DNA of 64,000 nucleotides from the NCBI RefSeq assembly GCF_013426205.1, contig NC_089425.1, positions 1,922,001-1,986,000 on the forward strand, written 5' to 3'. This DNA comes from Metarhizium brunneum (taxonomy: Eukaryota > Ascomycota > Sordariomycetes > Hypocreales > Clavicipitaceae). The number at the start of each line of letters is the position of its first letter. The stretch's first letter is position 1. The position numbers and the translations under genes were made by a program. Under the pieces are notes generated by a model. It made no database searches. It was not told where the DNA came from and was given only the letters and a program-made list of their open reading frames with translations. Positions 60,921-64,000 of this stretch are shown piece after piece.

Positions 60921-63157
60921 ATGGAGGCATCGCCACTTACTCGCCAGCCTCCGCCAGAGGTATTTACGCCCAAAATTGTAGAGTTGTACTCAGCTCTATT
61001 CAAGGTTTGACGCAACTCCCTCTTTGCGCGGCCGTCCGATGCTGACTGCTGCATTCAAGGTACAACAGCACAATTACATCTGCTTGCAACTCAGCTCCTT
61101 GGACTGACCCAGAGACTCTGCCAGGAGGATGACGACACCGAAGAAAAGTCGGGCGGCTTCTGGGCGGAATTCTTTCTACTGCGACCAGACCGCCAGAGCC
61201 TGCGCGCCTTGCTGAACGACATGTCACCCGCCGACGTGTTAACATACGAAGGCCGAACGAGGGAGCTTTTTGGAAAGGCCACTGTCACTGTGAAAACAGG
61301 CCAAGGCCTTGCTCCTCTGCACGCATTAGACGTACGACACTATATTGACAATGCATTACACATGGTTCTAACTTTTGACAGACCTTGGGCATCTTTCTCT
61401 CGTGTCTCCTTTCCAAGAAATATCCTCATCCTAGCTCCGACATCATCGCCATTCTTGCTGGTCTCGACCATATCGACGCTGTTTTCACAGACTTTGTAAG
61501 CACACTAGATGCAATAGTTCGCAATGGAGAAAACCGTAAGAATGACGAGTACAACCTAGTCGTGGCCACGGGCTGACCCTGCAGAGCAGTTACTGTACGC
61601 CACAAAGCCATCGAAGTACTGCTTGCCGTAACCGCAGGCGCATACCAAACAAGTCTTCTCACGTATATGATACAAAGGGATTTATTCCCAGCCGTCATGA
61701 AGGTAAATTATGTGAGACTTCTAGAGTGTTGGCCCCCAAAATTTCTGACTATGGAACGTGGGGTAGTTTGTGCAAGACTCAGAGACTCCAGGACAAGTGC
61801 TGGAGCCGTTTATTCTGTTGGGTCTATTGGCAAACTACAACAAATTTGAGTTCCAAAATCCATACCAGCTCAGGTTCAACGATTTCGTCAACGAAGAAAC
61901 CATTCAAAAAACCATCCGATGCATTGGTTACACTTGCCAAGCTCTACGGCTAGACTACATCGACGTTCAAGACGACTTACCAGAAGGCTGGACATTTAGC
62001 AATACACTGAACCTGCTTGGTTTTGGTCTGATACTTCGTGGCTCAAAACCAGAAAAGAAGCCAGTCTACGACGCCGAAACAGCGAAACAGCTGTTCTCCA
62101 ACCTGTACGCCCGCACGTATTCTGCTATCCACATCATGAGACTAATTTTTGTAGGCCTGGCGAGAGCGCGGCCGCCCTTCTCGCATCCTATGATTTTGCA
62201 CATGCCAATAAGCTTTTCTGCTTCAACTTTGTGTCGCTTCCAGGAGAGAATGACGGTGAACGACCAATCGCAAGCTACTTGTCACTTACGTCTTATCTGC
62301 TCCAACACGCTCATCTTTCCCACCGGGCTACCTACTACGCGCACCTGAACCTCATGGTATTTCGCTTACTGATTGAAGATTCAATTGTTTGTAAAAAACT
62401 TTGCAGCGACGAAGTAAAAGCTTCTGTTCGACTGTGTCGACATCGGCAACCGTTCTTGCCGCTTGTGAAAGGAGAGCGAGTCCTCGCAGCCAGTGTCCTT
62501 GACTGCATGATCGATGGGATCAACCATAATCTTCGTCGGCGACTGGACGTTAGCCTCTACACATTGTGTCTGGGAATATTGTTACGCATTATTTCTTACC
62601 TTTCTCGCTCAAGAACGCGCCTGGTCTATCATTGGTCAGAATTCTTCAGATCTCTACTGTCACTGGTCCGCTTTTTGGCAACCTACACATCGGACCTGAA
62701 GGACTTAACTCATATCAACACACTCCTAGACCATGTTGTCAACCTGCTAGCACTCTCTCTGTCTGCAGGTGAAGCATTCTTGCCAACGCCTGCCGCTTAT
62801 GACGACCTGTTTTACAAAGTGGTTGAATCCGGTGAAGTTCTGACCAAGTTCAAAGAAAACTATGGTCTTGAGAATCGCAAGAGCAATTCAATTGACACAT
62901 TGATTAGTGTCAGTACCCATTACAATCAACTGCTTGCCGGGGGAGCTGGCTCCTCCAAAAAGAAACCGAGCCATCTCACGACACACCAGGTCACAGAAGT
63001 CATTAAACAGGGGTATGAGACGCTGAGCATACAGGCGAAGGAAGGCCTGGATACTTGGGGCAACTTTCGAGAAGCGGACGAGAGAACGCTTTTGAAAAAG
63101 ATGGCAAGGGCATCAGTTGGTGATGTGAGAGTCATGGTAGAGAGGCATACTCAGTAA
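60921..63157 (+). CDS. ARMH3-like (DUF1741) armadillo-helical protein, 632 aa
   Basis: Six exons: 60921-61004, 61125-61331, 61382-61535, 61590-61702, 61767-62104 and 62155-63157. Introns are 120, 50, 54, 64 and 50 nt and phases close. The first acceptor was chosen to join ELYSALFK to EDDDTEEKSGGFW. Acceptors elsewhere break the frame. The protein is all helical. Family-like segments include FFLLRPDRQSL, LGLLANYNKFEFQNPYQLRF, ANKLFCFNF, RLCRHRQPFLPLVKGERVL, DGINHNLRRRLD and NSIDTLISVSTHY. In animals ARMH3 (C10orf76) supports Golgi PI4P and interacts with PI4KB and GBF1. A Golgi-trafficking role here is inference by family. No membrane segment or signal peptide. Confidence 0.88.
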
Positions 63158-63704
63158 GGAATATGGAGAGTCATCATTGGGGGGGGCAAGTATTGATATG
63201 TTTAGGAAGACTCTTGGATAGGGTACCTTGACTCTGGGCCCCTTTGTCACTAAAATTTCGCAAGTTAGGTTGTGAGAAATACCACCAGGCAATGCCAAAA
63301 ATATAAAACTGACTTAATGGAACGGAATGTCGTGGCCTTGGCCTGGGTGTTGTATAACATAGACAAAAACGGAATCCATGCTTCTGGAACTCCTGAACCG
63401 ATTCCGTCTGGCACCACAGAATTCAAGGGGCTCGGGTAATTTTATATAGATATCTCTTCATATTGAAGCCTTCATCATTTCAGACCGCGTATTCTCACCC
63501 CACTACTTATAGTAGTAGTTCAGAGGTTGCGGAAAGTGGCCACGGCTGTGAGAAATTTCCAGGCCCTAGAAGTGGGTTCGCCAATAGTAATTCGCAATTC
63601 CTCTTCATACGACCAAGAAGTGAAGCATTTTGAGCAAAAGATATTCCCCCTGAGAGAGCTTGGAGTCACTTTGAAGCAGTCTGGAATAGACTTTAGTGGA
63701 GAGA

Positions 63705-63738
<34 letters not shown>

Positions 63739-63790
63739 CAGAGAAAGAGAGAGAGAGAGACAAAGAGAGAGAGAGAGAGAGATAAAGAGA

Positions 63791-63833
<43 letters not shown>

Positions 63834-64000
63834 GGCGCTCGCATACACGTGATTGCAACTGAGATGCCTCTAAGCACTTGGAGTTCTCCATTGTTCGCAT
63901 CCAGCGAGGATACACTTGTCTCCACAAGGGATGACACTGTCTCGGGATAGACCCCGGGGAATCAAGGGGAAGAGATGGATCTGGGGATGGAGTCGATCTT
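63158..64000. other. Window end, no gene seen
   Basis: 3' flank of the ARMH3-like gene and then the GA tract. No gene recognised. Confidence 0.45.
63699..63834. repeat. GA microsatellite with 22-bp higher-order period
   Basis: 136 bp of GA dinucleotides on the plus strand. Single-base interruptions (C or T in place of G) occur at 63717, 63739, 63761, 63783 and 63805, each exactly 22 bp apart. The first three are C and the last two are T, with neighbouring AAAG variants. Confidence 0.95.

Noticed and set aside
63520..63937. Ser-Leu or Arg-Glu repeat proteins
   Set aside because: These are translations of the GA microsatellite and not genes.

Overview
The window is nuclear DNA of a filamentous ascomycete, most likely a sordariomycete close to Hypocreales. 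The evidence is short introns (50-140 nt) with GTANGT-type donors and CTRAC branch points, near-identity of several proteins to the sordariomycete form (cytochrome c, Ypt1, LSm1), a CYP52-type P450, and intergenic DNA seeded with TACGGAGTA and TACCTAGGTA words. I support 19 protein-coding genes with exon structures, plus one probable small gene. I saw no tRNA, rRNA, transposase, CRISPR array or secondary-metabolite core enzyme.

Layout. 0.2-1.5 kb: a WD40 protein. 1.5-7.5 kb: gene-free, with a long minus-strand frame broken by one stop. 7.5-18.5 kb: a 985-residue uncharacterised protein (+), the Rab GTPase Ypt1 (-), an uncharacterised 299-residue protein (+), the mRNA-decay subunit LSm1 (-) and a Nudix diphosphoinositol polyphosphate phosphatase (-). 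18.5-22.6 kb: gene-free, with several simple repeats. 22.6-44.0 kb is the dense housekeeping block: arginyltransferase ATE1 (+), exosome subunit RRP42 (+), a mitochondrial membrane protein of unknown role (-), cytochrome c (+), ribosome-biogenesis ATPase RIX7 (-), ESCRT-III VPS20 (+), a fructosamine-3-kinase-type enzyme (-), a small CPCANC protein (-), succinyl-CoA ligase beta (-), a CYP52-like P450 (+), O6-methylguanine-DNA methyltransferase (-) and the Fe-S assembly factor ISA1 (-). 44.0-55.8 kb: 11.8 kb without a recognisable gene, rich in palindromes and microsatellites. 55.8-63.2 kb: the Ras exchange factor CDC25 (+) and an ARMH3/DUF1741 protein (+). The window ends in a GA tract with a hidden exact 22-bp period.

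The genes do not form one pathway. They cover RNA turnover (RRP42, LSM1), ribosome assembly (RIX7), trafficking (Ypt1, VPS20, ARMH3-like), mitochondrial energy and Fe-S metabolism (cytochrome c, succinyl-CoA ligase, ISA1, the divergent membrane protein) and nutrient signalling (CDC25). The most notable observations are a RIX7 whose first AAA domain has lost its catalytic signatures, dispersed short palindromic words confined to gene-poor DNA, a tandem 5' splice site in YPT1 where the alternative choice gives an immediate stop, stop-free introns in VPS20 and the P450, and the 22-bp higher-order repeat.
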